Positions 53,954-63,776 of a DNA stretch of 64,000 bases are shown piece by piece. Source of the DNA: Pyrenopolyporus hunteri (taxonomy: Eukaryota; Ascomycota; Sordariomycetes; Xylariales; Hypoxylaceae). The notes under the pieces are model-generated. The model saw nothing but the letters and a program-made list of their open reading frames with translations, was not told the origin of the DNA and searched no databases. The translations under genes were made by a program, and so were the position numbers. Positions within the stretch are counted from its first letter, which is position 1. Each line of letters opens with the position of its first letter. The stretch is taken from positions 372,001-436,000 of the forward strand of contig CADCXC010000043.1 of assembly GCA_902806595.1 (NCBI GenBank), written 5' to 3'.

Positions 53954-54679
53954 ATGATGATGTTCCTCCTCGTTCTCCTCATTGCCGCGGTCTCGGCTGC
54001 CACGAATATGATGGGCAAAAACGGCTACGCCCTCAATTGCAGACACGCCGCCTTGCTGGTGTACAACCAACACACCGGCCTTCGAGCCGAGTGTGACGCT
54101 CCCGGAAACACGACTCAATGCAGCATTCTCGATCTCAACTTTTGCTTTGAGTGGAATCCTACCATAGTCCAGGCCGATCCCGGTCCGAAGTAAGTATAGA
54201 TATATCCACCGATCCCTTCTTTTGTCAATTCAACTTGATCGTATTTTCCTTTCCTTTCCTTCTCTCTTTTTTCCCATCTTTGCTCTAAGGCCTTTGTGAA
54301 TAAAAGCTAACGGACGTCTCAAGCGGGGGCTTCAACCGGTGGGAAAATCCCAGCACCTGTGCCTTCGAGCGGAACAACACCACCATGACTTGTCAGATAC
54401 TTCGCGATCCGCACCACAGGGACTGGTTCTGGCTTAGTAGGTATCTATACGCAAAGATCTTTGTACGTGCGACTAACAATACGTCCAATAGACCATACCA
54501 TCAAAAATGATGGAGGCCGACTCAGATGCTTTGACAAGATTGCGGATACGCCTCCCGACTGCGCCAACCGTACCATTCTGAGAGACGGTGATAAGGTTTC
54601 AGAGACTGGAGCCTTGGTCGCTCCCTTCACAACTATTAGCGCCATCGTCCTCCTCGTGGTCGCTTTTATCCTACAATGA
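53954..54679 (+). CDS. Small secreted Cys-rich protein, probable GPI anchor, cyanovirin-like
   Basis: Exons are 53,954-54,189, 54,324-54,436 and 54,492-54,679, giving 178 residues. Signal peptide MMMFLLVLLIAAVSA. The mature part has eight Cys (29, 47, 56, 64, 91, 102, 129, 140) and four N-glycosylation sequons (N52, N97, N117, N142). The C-terminus is a hydrophobic tail (about 158-177, with ISAIVLLVVAFIL) after a polar SETGA, as for GPI attachment. Two half-repeats can be seen: Cys, then LRAEC, then SILDLNFC; and CAFE, then TMTC, then NHTIKNDGGRLRC. This resembles the duplicated plan of cyanovirin-N homology lectins (polar loop, S-I-D-L-N, then N-x-D-G-x-L). The lectin assignment is inference. 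Both introns have good CTAAC branch sites. A surface or cell-wall role is likely. Confidence 0.72.
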
Positions 54680-56180
54680 TGAGGGCGCGAATGAGTCCCG
54701 AGGAAAGTTAGCGGGAGGTGGTAGATTACTCGAGATACGAGACAAGATAAGTGGTTGGAGATTGGGGTTGTGTAAACTGGAACATGGGCTTTGGGAGGAG
54801 ACGGGGAAGTAGTTGGCACTAACGTGCCTGTCGTTGGGTTTGACGCATCGGTACTAGATACGAAATCGACTTGACTCGGTAGAGCGAGCCTTTGTACCCT
54901 TGAGGAAATACCATGACAGAGAGATAAACTATCAACCGAGGGTGAAATACTGTCACTAAATGCTCTAAATGCAAGTCTGGATTGGGTGCCGAACTTTATA
55001 TAAGGACTTAAGTGGAACTGCTGCCTAAGAATCAACCGGGTCTACCCTATTAAGTCTATCCTATTAGTTGAAAATTCTTATTGAAGAGCAGAGAATTATC
55101 TCTGGAGTTAGACGTCAGGCTGGAAGTTCGGCGCCCCTGATGCTCAATCTTGGAATCTGCCACCCCAAGCCACTTATGCTCCTATATCCACCTCCCGCCC
55201 AGCGCGTGTCCATCAATTTAAAGGTAGTCGAAAGGACTTCGAACCGAACTTTTTAACGCAAACTTAGTTCCGCAATCAAGCTTTCCGTAACTAATGTGGA
55301 TCCACCTTACGTTGCCGACTCGCGATAAATCGGAAGCGAACATCTTGAAGAAGTTTCTCCTGTAACTAGAGGATAGTGATTCCAAGCCATGGAAACGGGG
55401 TCTCCGGTGACTGATTTATGAATGTAAGTACAAGAACAAGAGGCTCATCTAGGGGATTGACGGCGGTAAGAGTTTCTTAAGGCTAGGGGGTAATAGGGGT
55501 ATTATGTTCCGTGGTAACACCAGCAATATTTAGTATGCGGATAACATCTCTCGAGTATGCATAACCAATGCAACATGGAAAACTAATAGCCTCCAATGCT
55601 CATTCTTTGATACCGGTGTCTTGCTTTCCATTGATCGTTTAAGGGATTATTCTGTAAATCGGCCTATATACGCTAGCGAACCTGTGAAGGTGCTTGTTGC
55701 GGGACTGGGCCGATTGGAGCTTAGAGTCACATTGAGAAGGTCCTCATACATAAGCTCTGTCCCGTGCTAGATAGGTAAAGGTAACCTACCTGTTACCTAC
55801 CTGTACCTAGGTAGGTAGGGTTAGGTCGGTTATTTCCTACGTCGTACGCGGCTCTAGAGTAAAGCATCCAAAAACTCGAAGGTATATGGGCGAAGCGGCG
55901 GAGGCAAACGGCGTGAAGTGGAAAATGATGTACATGTGATATTTTCGTGACTAGTATTGTTACGTAAGCTAATACACTCTTCGTCCTAGGGTCTCATAGA
56001 ATTCCTGACGAGAATGACCGCAGACCGCCGTTTATGCATTTTCCAAGCTTCGCCGCCCTTGTAAAAATCCTCATGACTTTTATTTCCCCCTGATATTACA
56101 CGCAGCGTGAAAAAATTGCACTTTTTGACCTTGCGCCGTCATAGCGGTTGATTAGAATTTAGGATTAGTGGGCATGGGGA
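54680..56180. other. Intergenic, 1.5 kb
   Basis: Lies between the 3' ends of two convergent genes. An ACCT/AGGT cluster occurs at about 55,785-55,823. No gene seen. Confidence 0.55.
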
Positions 56181-57831
56181 TTATCCCATGATCATTCCTT
56201 TCATTCCTGCAAGGTCGCCTTCCTTTGCGGCTATCTCAAAGTAGCCATAAATGATGCTATAGTCAAGTTAGCGGAGCACTGGATAATAATTGCGCGAACG
56301 GACACTTACGTGACGGCGAGAAGAGTACCAGTACCGGAGCCAAGAGCTCCCATAAGATCACTGGCGACGGAGAGCGCACCAATGCAGGCACCGCCGAAAG
56401 CGGCGGCCGTAGGAATGATGCGCTTCAGCTCCTTATACATGCTCTGGTCACGGTGACCAGCCATGACGAGGCCTTGATCCTTCAACTGCTTAGCGACATC
56501 ACGCGGGCTGGAGCCGGAGACTTCGATCCAGGTCTTGGAGAAAATAGCACAAGCGCTGAGCATGTAAGTGATATACACGACGGTGTGAATAGGGTCGAGG
56601 AGGGCGTCGTAGAAGTTGAGCGGTGGAGACATGTAATAGACAAGACCGGAGACAGCAGAGAGCTGAGCAGATCCTTCCCTAGCTTCCCAGACACCGAACA
56701 TGCGGACGAGGAGGTTCTCAGAGAAACGGGAGTACAGCATCTGGCTGATGAGGAAGATGTTGGACGAGAGAGCGGATTGTAACATGATGGGCATGTTGGA
56801 GGTGTAGAAGAGACGAACGGGGTAAGAACCACGGGCACCTCGCTGGCGGGAAGACTTCACGGGGATTTCGACGCGGAAACCCTGAAGGTAGATGACGGCG
56901 GCGAAGACGGCCAGAGTGGCTAGGAGGTTCATGATGTTGGGGAGGTTCTGGCGGTAGAAGGCCTCCTGTAAGGCGCGTTGCTTGTTGGGCCAGGTCATCA
57001 GAAGATGGAAGAGGGCAATAACGGCGCCTTCAAACTCGGGGCCACGGCCAGTGTTGATCGAGGTCGGGGAGAACGCCTTCCACATGATGGACTCGCAAAT
57101 GTTGGTGGCGATGAACAGGGAAATGCCACTTCCAAGGCCGTAGCCCTTCTGCAAGAGCTCATCGAGGAGGATGACAATCATACCCGCGATGACCAGCTGG
57201 AGGATAAGGAGGAAGACGATACCAGCGCCGAGGTCAGAGGGAGGGCCGTAGAGGCCGGTGAAGACGTAGACGGTGGCGGTACCGGCGGAGAGGATGAAGG
57301 CGAAGAGCTTCTGGGCGGTCTGGTAGAGCTCGCGATCGGACTTGAGGTCGAGGTTGACGTCAATCATGTGGGTACCGGCGAGGAGCTGGAAGACCATGCC
57401 AGAGGAGATAATCGGCGTAATACCCAGCTCCATCAGTGTGCCTCGATTACTCGCCATCATCATTCTCAACCAGTAGAGAGGGTCGGAGGTGTCGGAGGAC
57501 ACAATGCCGTACAGAGGCATCTGGCTCATGACCAAGAAGATCAGCAGGGTGAGACCAGTCCACATCAACTTTTGGTTGAAGGGAACCTTGGTCTCGGGCT
57601 GCTGAACCTCGGGTAGAAATGCCACGAAGGGCTTAACGAGATCGAGAAACCGCACTGATGGGAGTAGAGTTAGCTACTTTGAGGGTTCAATGGCGAGGAT
57701 TTGGGGCGCTGGGCGCGTCGCGAAGCTCGCGAGGCTCGAGTGAGCCTCGAAGCTAAGGCGATGACAGATGGGATGCAGAGGTTAGGCGAAGCGAGTGAAA
57801 GGGTAATCAGAATTGACTTACAGCTACTCAT
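56181..57831 (-). CDS. SEC61: Protein translocation channel subunit Sec61 alpha
   Basis: Forms the pore of the ER protein-conducting channel. Exons are 57,831-57,822, 57,654-56,310 and 56,256-56,181, giving 476 residues, the standard length. The first exon is only 10 bases (codons M, S, S and one base); it joins the main exon to give MSSLRFLDLVKPF, the expected start. Ten membrane segments are spread through the protein, with landmarks PLYGIVSSDTSDPLYWLRMM (plug region), GITPIISSGMVFQLLAG, GYGLGSGISLFIATNICESI and the cytosolic loop KSSRQRGARGSYPVRLFYTS. The last exon supplies IIYGYFEIAAKEGDLAGMKG and the end. The intron after the start is the longest found here (167 bp). Divergent from the MOD5 gene. 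Confidence 0.95.
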
Positions 57832-58563
57832 CGTAAATAGTATACTAGGGAAGGTAATGGAAAATAAAGGAGAAGGTAGAAGGGAAAGTAAGGTAGATAA
57901 ACAATCGAGCGACGAAAGGCCCTCTTGTTGGTGTAGAGGTTGTCGCGATGTTTTCTCTCTAGATTCTCTCTAGATAAAGGAGAGGAAGGATGTCAAAGTC
58001 GCAGAGCAGATCTGGCATCAAAAAATTCCCCAAATTGAACTATGTGTCCATTATGCGATTAGGTGGAGTAACCTCTAAGCTTTTTTGGCCCAGCTGGCAG
58101 CACGTGACCGCGCACCTACCTTATTATATTTGTTTTTGCTGGGGTAAGTGTGTGTGACATATACTAATAGTACGTATATGAGCAGACTAAAATTGGCTGG
58201 GCGGAGTTTCAGGTTACCTGCAGCAGATATGTACTTCTATACTGTAGGGATTGGTGGGATTTCAAGTAGGTACCTAGGTACCTTAGGTACTTATATAGGT
58301 ATGCACGCCGACCGCCAGCCACATTCAATAAAGGTGTCTATCGAGTGTGGCTTCGAGATCCATATTGGGTTTCGGGTGATCATAGGTACAACTAAGTGAC
58401 CTATGGCACCTAGCTATTCGGCTTGGCATTGAACTTGAATTCACCTTCTCTCTCTTTAACTACCACCTAGTACATAAATTCCATTTCTAATTTACAAAAA
58501 GAAGAAGATCTAAAGGGAAGAATAGAAGGGGAAGAAAGGAAACACAATAAGTCGAAAAAAATT
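57832..58563. promoter_or_regulatory. Divergent promoter region, SEC61 and MOD5
   Basis: A shared upstream region of about 0.73 kb. It contains a CACGTG E-box at 58,101-58,106, an ACCT/AGGT palindromic tract at about 58,264-58,302, and purine-rich sequence (gaagaagatctaaagggaag) just before the MOD5 leader. The regulators are not known from the sequence. Confidence 0.4.
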
Positions 58564-58587
58564 ATGGCAACGAGTCAATACCCGTAG
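58564..58587 (+). promoter_or_regulatory. Upstream ORF (7 codons) before MOD5
   Basis: Reads MATSQYP then TAG, ending three bases before the first MOD5 start. Its ATG has A at -3 (aaattATGg), better than the first MOD5 ATG. Scanning ribosomes that translate it would tend to reinitiate at the second MOD5 start, 54 bases downstream. Confidence 0.5.
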
Positions 58588-58590
58588 TTC

Positions 58591-60041
58591 ATGGTATTCT
58601 TCGGACTACGGCTCGCACAACTACTTCGCAGATATGTTCCGAGAATGGCCGCTGCATATCCTCCTAAGAAGCCTCTTGTGGCCGTCCTGGGCACAACAGG
58701 CACGGGGAAATCAGACGTCGGTTTAATCCCACCAGCAATTCTTCTTAAAAAGATGCCCGATTTTAACTTCAATCACAGCTCGCGGTAGACTTGGCACTTA
58801 GGTTCAACGGCGAAATCATCAACGCCGATGCGATGCAGATGTACAAAGGATTGCCGGTCATCACAAACCAACTGGCGCCCCAAGACCAACGTGGCGTCCC
58901 CCACCATTTGCTGAGCACTATTAACCCTAACGAGCCAACTTGGAATGTTGATGTCTTTGCGCGCGAGGCGACAAAACTCATCAACGACATCCGAAGTAGA
59001 GGCAAGCTTCCTATCGTGGTTGGCGGCACGCACTACTACATACACTCCCTGCTTTTCAAGGACAGTCTTGCTAAACCGCAGGGTGCCGATGGCCATAATA
59101 TACAGCACCAGTTCCAAGAGAACGCCGCAAAGTTCCCGATTCTAGATGGGCCCACTGATTCCATGTTGGAATATCTTCGAAAGGTGGATCCGGCCATGGC
59201 AGACCGGTGGCACCCCGATGATCGACGCAAGATACAGCGTTCTCTGGAGATATATCTCACCACCGGCAAGCGGGCGTCGGATATTTACGCCGAGCAGAAG
59301 CAAATGCAGGCATCCTCTGACCCGGCAAGTAACCCTTGGCAATCGTTACTGTTTTGGGTGTACGCCGAACCTGAGATATTGAAAGAACGCCTCGACAACA
59401 GGGTAGATAACATGTACAGAAGCGGCTTAATGGAGGAGGTGAGGCTCCTGCATGAAAGTCGGAGGCTGCGGTCGGAGCGAGGGGAAGTTGTGGATCTCAG
59501 CCACGGGATCTGGCAATCTATCGGATATAAACAGATGGAGCCTTTTCTCGAAGCTGAACGTGAAGGGGTGCATCCGAACAAGGCGGATCAGCTGAAAGAA
59601 GCTGGGCTAGAAGAAATAAGGATCGCGACGAGACGATACGCCAAGTACCAACTGCGATGGATCCGACACAAGACTATACCGGCGCTTAAGAGTTGCGCGG
59701 CGATGGACTTCTTATTCCTGCTGGATAGTTCCGACGCTAACAAGTTTTCCACCGATGTGCTCGAGCCGGCGGCAGAAATATGCCTAAAGTTCCTCAACGG
59801 CCGTCCTTTAGGCGCACCGAGTGAGGTTTCTAATACGGCGCACGATGTTTTAGCAGCCTTCGAGAAAGAGAAAACACCGTCGGAAGTCACGTTTAAGGTT
59901 AAAACATGCGACGTCTGTGGCATGTTCCTCCAATCCGAAGCTCAGTGGGAGAAACATATTAAGGGGCGAAAACACTATCGTGCTCTGCAAAAGAAGAAGA
60001 ACACCGCTCTCGTCCCTCTTAATTCGGATGAGCAGCGTTGA
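58591..60041 (+). CDS. MOD5: tRNA dimethylallyltransferase (isopentenyl transferase)
   Basis: Transfers the dimethylallyl group to A37 of tRNAs reading UNN codons. Exons are 58,591-58,716 and 58,779-60,041, giving 462 residues, in the range of eukaryotic enzymes. The P-loop GTTGTGKSD is at about 34-42, directly at the splice junction, followed by LAVDLALRFNGEIINADAMQ (the substrate-binding Asp-Ala region) and LPIVVGGTHYY. A C2H2 matrin-type zinc finger lies near the end (CDVCGMFLQSEAQWEKHIKG, C419, C422, H435, H441), as in eukaryotic MOD5/TRIT1. The first 18 residues (MVFFGLRLAQLLRRYVPR) are basic and lack acidic residues, like a mitochondrial presequence. A second ATG (Met19, at 58,645) has A at -3 and G at +4. 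The donor GTCGGT of the single intron is unusual but the joined frame is clean. Confidence 0.92.
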
Positions 60042-60325
60042 AGGGCAGTGTGGTCATCCTAACCATTACGCGCGACTTAGACGTTCGAAACCAGATCACT
60101 ATGAATACATAGGTACTACATAGCCGATAGAGAGAGGCTATACCCGCCCACCCAGGTAAGATAGGCGTGGGAGATAACCATCATATATTAGAGCTAGTGC
60201 TAAACCCCTAACGCATCAATTCGATGGTTTATGCATCAACTGGGCGAGTTTGGGTATTCTATGTTATAGGCTAATGGGGGAGATTACGTGACTCCGAACC
60301 TTCGAATGGTACCTCGGTACGTACC

Positions 60326-60903
60326 CACGCCGGACCATAAGCAATTTTTCCGCCAAACCGCCAATTCAAAGAATTTCCAGATGTCAGGCCCACTTTAATT
60401 ACAGGGGTACGCTAAAGTTATAGGGCTTACAGCGCTATTCTCCCCTTACCTTCAGGGCATCTCATTGTACCTAGGTACCTCGCTATTATGTAATCCCGTC
60501 TTCAAAAAGTACGTACCGAAGTATTACTCAATTACCTACCCACGTACGCATTATTCAATTACAACCTGTCGAATAGCGACAATCTTATGCGATTAAATAT
60601 AATAATCGCTTTAATTAATGATTAATCCTATTTAGAAAGAGGTAGGTTTTAAATGGCTTAGTGGTGCTGCGTAAGTGTAATAAGTGTGTAAAGCGCGTAA
60701 GGTTGAAAGATTTGTATGTGGCAGGCTTTATAGTGGTATTAAGCGCTATAAGCCCTATATTTACAGGGAGATTTAGTGGTTGTATGCGCTATAAGCCCTA
60801 TGGCTTTAGCGTACCCCTGTAATAAAGTGGATCCATCAACTTGAAAATCTGGAATATTTTCGATTTGGCGGTTTGGCGGAAAATCTTCTTACGGTCCGGC
60901 GTG
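60326..60903. mobile_element. MITE-like element with about 115-bp terminal inverted repeats
   Basis: The left arm (60,326-60,438) and right arm (60,783-60,903) are reverse complements over most of their length. Shared phrases include acgccggacc, ttttccgccaaaccgcc and acaggggtacgctaaag. The centre (about 345 bp) has no coding frame but repeats gcgctataagccctat at 60,743, a subterminal copy of the arm sequence. Size and design fit a non-autonomous DNA transposon, possibly of the Tc1/mariner or pogo kind; the superfamily is not established. It inserted between MOD5 and the next gene and is not RIP-mutated. The rest of the gap 60,042-61,135 holds nothing else except ACCT/AGGT tracts near 60,470 and 61,020. 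Confidence 0.75.
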
Positions 60904-61135
60904 CGTACCTAGACTTATAGGCCCGGTGGGTCGTATGATGTATTGTGCCTGAATTCTGGTCCGTGCTTTTTCACCTTGGGGCATTTTCCGTCTTTAGATG
61001 AAAACTTCATTCATCTATACACCTACCCACCTAGGTAGATATCTGCTCCCTAATTCATATCTCACCTCCCTCTCTGACGCTGTGCCGCCAGTCCGGAGCT
61101 CTTGTTCCGCAGATATCCTCCTTTTCCCATTCACC

Positions 61136-62896
61136 ATGGCGTCGATGGCTGGTATGTCGAGGAGTTTTCTCAGTAGCAAAAATCTGCATACGTACTCCAG
61201 CGTTTGCCGAACTGCTACAACTACTGCGAAGATACTAGGCCGTCGTCCTGGTTCTTTGGGCCCTGCGTGTAGATACGAAAACGGATCTCGCCTTAATCAG
61301 TCCCGTCGATACGCCACAGTTGAACAAGACTCTGCTACATCTCCCAGTCCTGTCGCTATTGAGCATAAACCCGGAACACCGGCGCCAGCTTCTATTCAGG
61401 AATTTAAAAGTCTCAAATTCACGGGTGACGATATCCCAACCATTCACTTCCCCGACGGAGATACAATCCATCTCGTCTATAAAAATAGAAAACGACCCCA
61501 TGTTGTGGATCGCCACTGGCTACGCGATGCTTGCGAGTGTAGCGAGTGCGTAGACCCCGACTCCGGCCAGAAGAATTTCAGCACCTGTGATGTGCCCACT
61601 AAACTCACGATTCAGAGAGCTACAATAACCGAGGATGGCGAGCTCGAGGTTGTGTGGGAAGGAGATTTCCTTTCGTCCTATAACCATGTGTCTCGCTACT
61701 CGCGGTCCTTGTTCAAACTGTGTGAACATATGGATCTCTACCTCAAATCCCCGGAACCGCTGCCCACAAAAGTGTTATGGGACGCGGATAGGTTCAAGAA
61801 GGAACACCTCACCGTCGACTATAACAACTGGATGTCTGGGGGAAGCGGGTTTGTCTCAGCACTACACCGGCTTCATACTCACGGTCTGGTCTTCATAAAA
61901 AATGTGCCAACCTCCGAGGACTCGGTCGTTTCTATCGCAAATAAGATTGGGAACCTACAGGAGACCTTTTACGGTAGGACCTGGGATGTGCGTTCCAAGC
62001 CACACGCGGAAAACGTGGCCTACACAAGCTCTTTTCTCGGATTACACCAGGACTTGCTGTACATGCAAGAGACGCCCCGTATCCAACTTCTTCACTGCCT
62101 CGAGAACACATGTGACGGCGGCGAGTCCATGTTTAGCGACGGCCTAAGGGCTGCTAGCTTAATGTTACATGGACCGAGGCATTTATATACAGTCCTTAAA
62201 GACAGACACGTCCTGTACCATTACAAAAGAAATGGGCATATTTACCAGAATTCGCGGCCCGTTCTTGCTTATCACCGAAACGCGGTCTTCTGGTCCCCGC
62301 CGTTCCAGTCTAGTATACAAGGTATTGATAAGAATGAGAGTAGCAGCAGATACTACCGCAAATGGGTTGCGGCCGCGACCCAATTTCGGCGGTTCATCGA
62401 AGACGAGCCATGGATGTATCAGTATAAAATTCAGCGCCGCGAGTGCGTGCTCTTTGATAATTGGCGCGTCTTGCACGGGCGCCGAAAGTTCGATACCACC
62501 ACAGGGAGCAGGTGGCTGAAGGGGGCGTATATCGCGGATGACGTCTTTAAGAGCAAGCTAGCAACCCTCAGCCCACAGCTCATGAAGTTGGGAGGCACAA
62601 ACATTCCCTTATGGGAGCAGGCTGGGAAATTTAAATCGAAATACAAACCCTGGGGTCACATGAGCCGCAAGGCGACGAAGGCCGGGGCCAAGACGCTAAG
62701 ATTCAATAAAAATGTAAAGTTAGAGACTCACGAGGGGGATGGGGCCCCTGAAAACGGAGCCCCTGAGAACGAGGCCCTCGAGAACAAAGCTCCCGAGAAT
62801 GAAGCCCCCGAGAGTGAATCCCCCGAGAGTGAATCCCCCGAGAGCGAAGCCCCTGGGAATGAAGCTCCCAAAGGCAACGAGGAAACACGAATATAG
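61136..62896 (+). CDS. Gamma-butyrobetaine dioxygenase-like Fe(II)/2-oxoglutarate enzyme
   Basis: Likely in carnitine synthesis or a related hydroxylation. A single exon of 586 residues from the ATG at 61,136, chosen for its CACCATGG context; a frame-open ATG at 60,998 would add 46 residues of poor quality. The start (MASMAGMSRSFLSSKNLHTY, then many Arg and Ser) looks like a mitochondrial presequence. The N-terminal zinc domain has C133, C135, C138 and H184 with the spacing of the family. The TauD-like core carries the iron ligands H304 and D306 (GLHQDLLYM) and H447 (VLHGRR, with the 2-oxoglutarate Arg following), plus GRTWDVRSKP and CLENTCDGGESMFSDGL. Trimethyllysine dioxygenase is the main alternative. 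A C-terminal low-complexity tail is encoded by a 15-bp minisatellite. Confidence 0.85.
   Translation: MASMAGMSRSFLSSKNLHTYSSVCRTATTTAKILGRRPGSLGPACRYENGSRLNQSRRYATVEQDSATSPSPVAIEHKPGTPAPASIQEFKSLKFTGDDIPTIHFPDGDTIHLVYKNRKRPHVVDRHWLRDACECSECVDPDSGQKNFSTCDVPTKLTIQRATITEDGELEVVWEGDFLSSYNHVSRYSRSLFKLCEHMDLYLKSPEPLPTKVLWDADRFKKEHLTVDYNNWMSGGSGFVSALHRLHTHGLVFIKNVPTSEDSVVSIANKIGNLQETFYGRTWDVRSKPHAENVAYTSSFLGLHQDLLYMQETPRIQLLHCLENTCDGGESMFSDGLRAASLMLHGPRHLYTVLKDRHVLYHYKRNGHIYQNSRPVLAYHRNAVFWSPPFQSSIQGIDKNESSSRYYRKWVAAATQFRRFIEDEPWMYQYKIQRRECVLFDNWRVLHGRRKFDTTTGSRWLKGAYIADDVFKSKLATLSPQLMKLGGTNIPLWEQAGKFKSKYKPWGHMSRKATKAGAKTLRFNKNVKLETHEGDGAPENGAPENEALENKAPENEAPESESPESESPESEAPGNEAPKGNEETRI
62744..62878 (+). 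repeat. 15-bp coding minisatellite, nine units
   Basis: Nine consecutive 15-bp units in frame encode pentapeptides of the type APENE, APESE and SPESE (residues 537-581 of the dioxygenase). The unit is close to gcccccgagaatgaa. Because 15 is a multiple of three, gain or loss of units keeps the frame. The resulting acidic Pro/Glu/Ser tail resembles a PEST sequence. Confidence 0.9.
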
Positions 62897-63269
62897 AATA
62901 AGAGGTGCGGATTACGATCGAACCACGTACTCAGGAGGGGGCGGTCGCTACCCAACATCCGAACATCACAGCATAATATATCACGCCACTCTTATCCTTT
63001 TTCAGATTGCATGCCCGTCTGTATTATGCGTTGATGATGCTCTTAGGGAAACGTGTACGTACGAGTACTTCAGGCATCACGACTGTGAAGTGCGAATACA
63101 AGAGACAACTAATATTTGCTCCCGCTCCCCATACTAGTGACACACACCGGGACAAATCGTTGAAACATGCTCAATCTTCTAATCGATCACCACCGCGCTT
63201 CTAATATGATTGACATTCGTGTATCCATGTTCCCGCTGGGTGAAGTAACCAAGAAGACAAATCAATCAA
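62897..63269. other. Intergenic, 0.4 kb, convergent
   Basis: Lies between the 3' end of the dioxygenase gene and the 3' end of the minus-strand frame. Holds a short aatcaatcaatc run at about 63,260. Nothing else seen. Confidence 0.5.
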
Positions 63270-63776
63270 TCAATCTCCCCCGCACGCTTCGTCGACCCAG
63301 TCGTTCACTCTCTCGCTAATGAATTGTGCCCGTCCTTCTAAGAACCCCGCGACCGCAAGCGGTGTATCCACCGGATACCCCACCGTCACGATCCAGAGGT
63401 GTTGCGCCACGAACTCCCGGCACAGACGGGCTTTCTCGCCCTCGCTCTTCCCCCTGAGAGACGTCCCCATGATCTGCCCCAGTGCGGCCTACGCATCGTC
63501 TAGCGCCTCCTGGCCTCGCCGTAGCTCCTCTTCGTGATCCTGTGCGGCTTCGTTTCCCGGTAATAGCGACTCGGTTTCATCATCAGAATCATCATCGAAT
63601 AGATAGTATAGCAGCTCCTGGTCCGCGCTTTCCTGAGACTCTGGGCTCGACTCGGCTTCGGGCGATGGCGGATCTATTTGGATGGTGAGGCCTGCTGCCG
63701 TGATAGCGCAAGGTGGCTCTTCCCGTTCATATTCCAATAGCTGCTCGTTTAGAATTGTATTCGTCGGGTCCCACAT
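63270..63776 (-). pseudogene. Hypothetical protein frame broken by one in-frame TAG
   Basis: From the ATG at 63,776 a frame of 95 codons (MWDPTNTILNEQLLEYEREE at its start, then acidic Ser/Asp/Glu-rich sequence with LLYYLFDDDSDDETESLLPG) ends at TAG 63,489-63,491. The same frame then runs on without interruption to 63,270, adding LCREFVAQHLWIVTVGYPVD and ERVNDWVDEACGGD. Together it is 168 codons with one stop. No intron of acceptable size removes the stop. I do not recognise the family. It may be a pseudogene in its first stage of decay, a 95-residue gene with a chance open tail, a read-through product, or a sequencing error. Confidence 0.45.

Noticed and set aside
60998..61135. Upstream in-frame ATG of the dioxygenase gene
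   Set aside because: The added 46 residues run through an ACCT/AGGT tract typical of intergenic DNA, whereas the ATG at 61,136 has an optimal context and begins a presequence-like segment.
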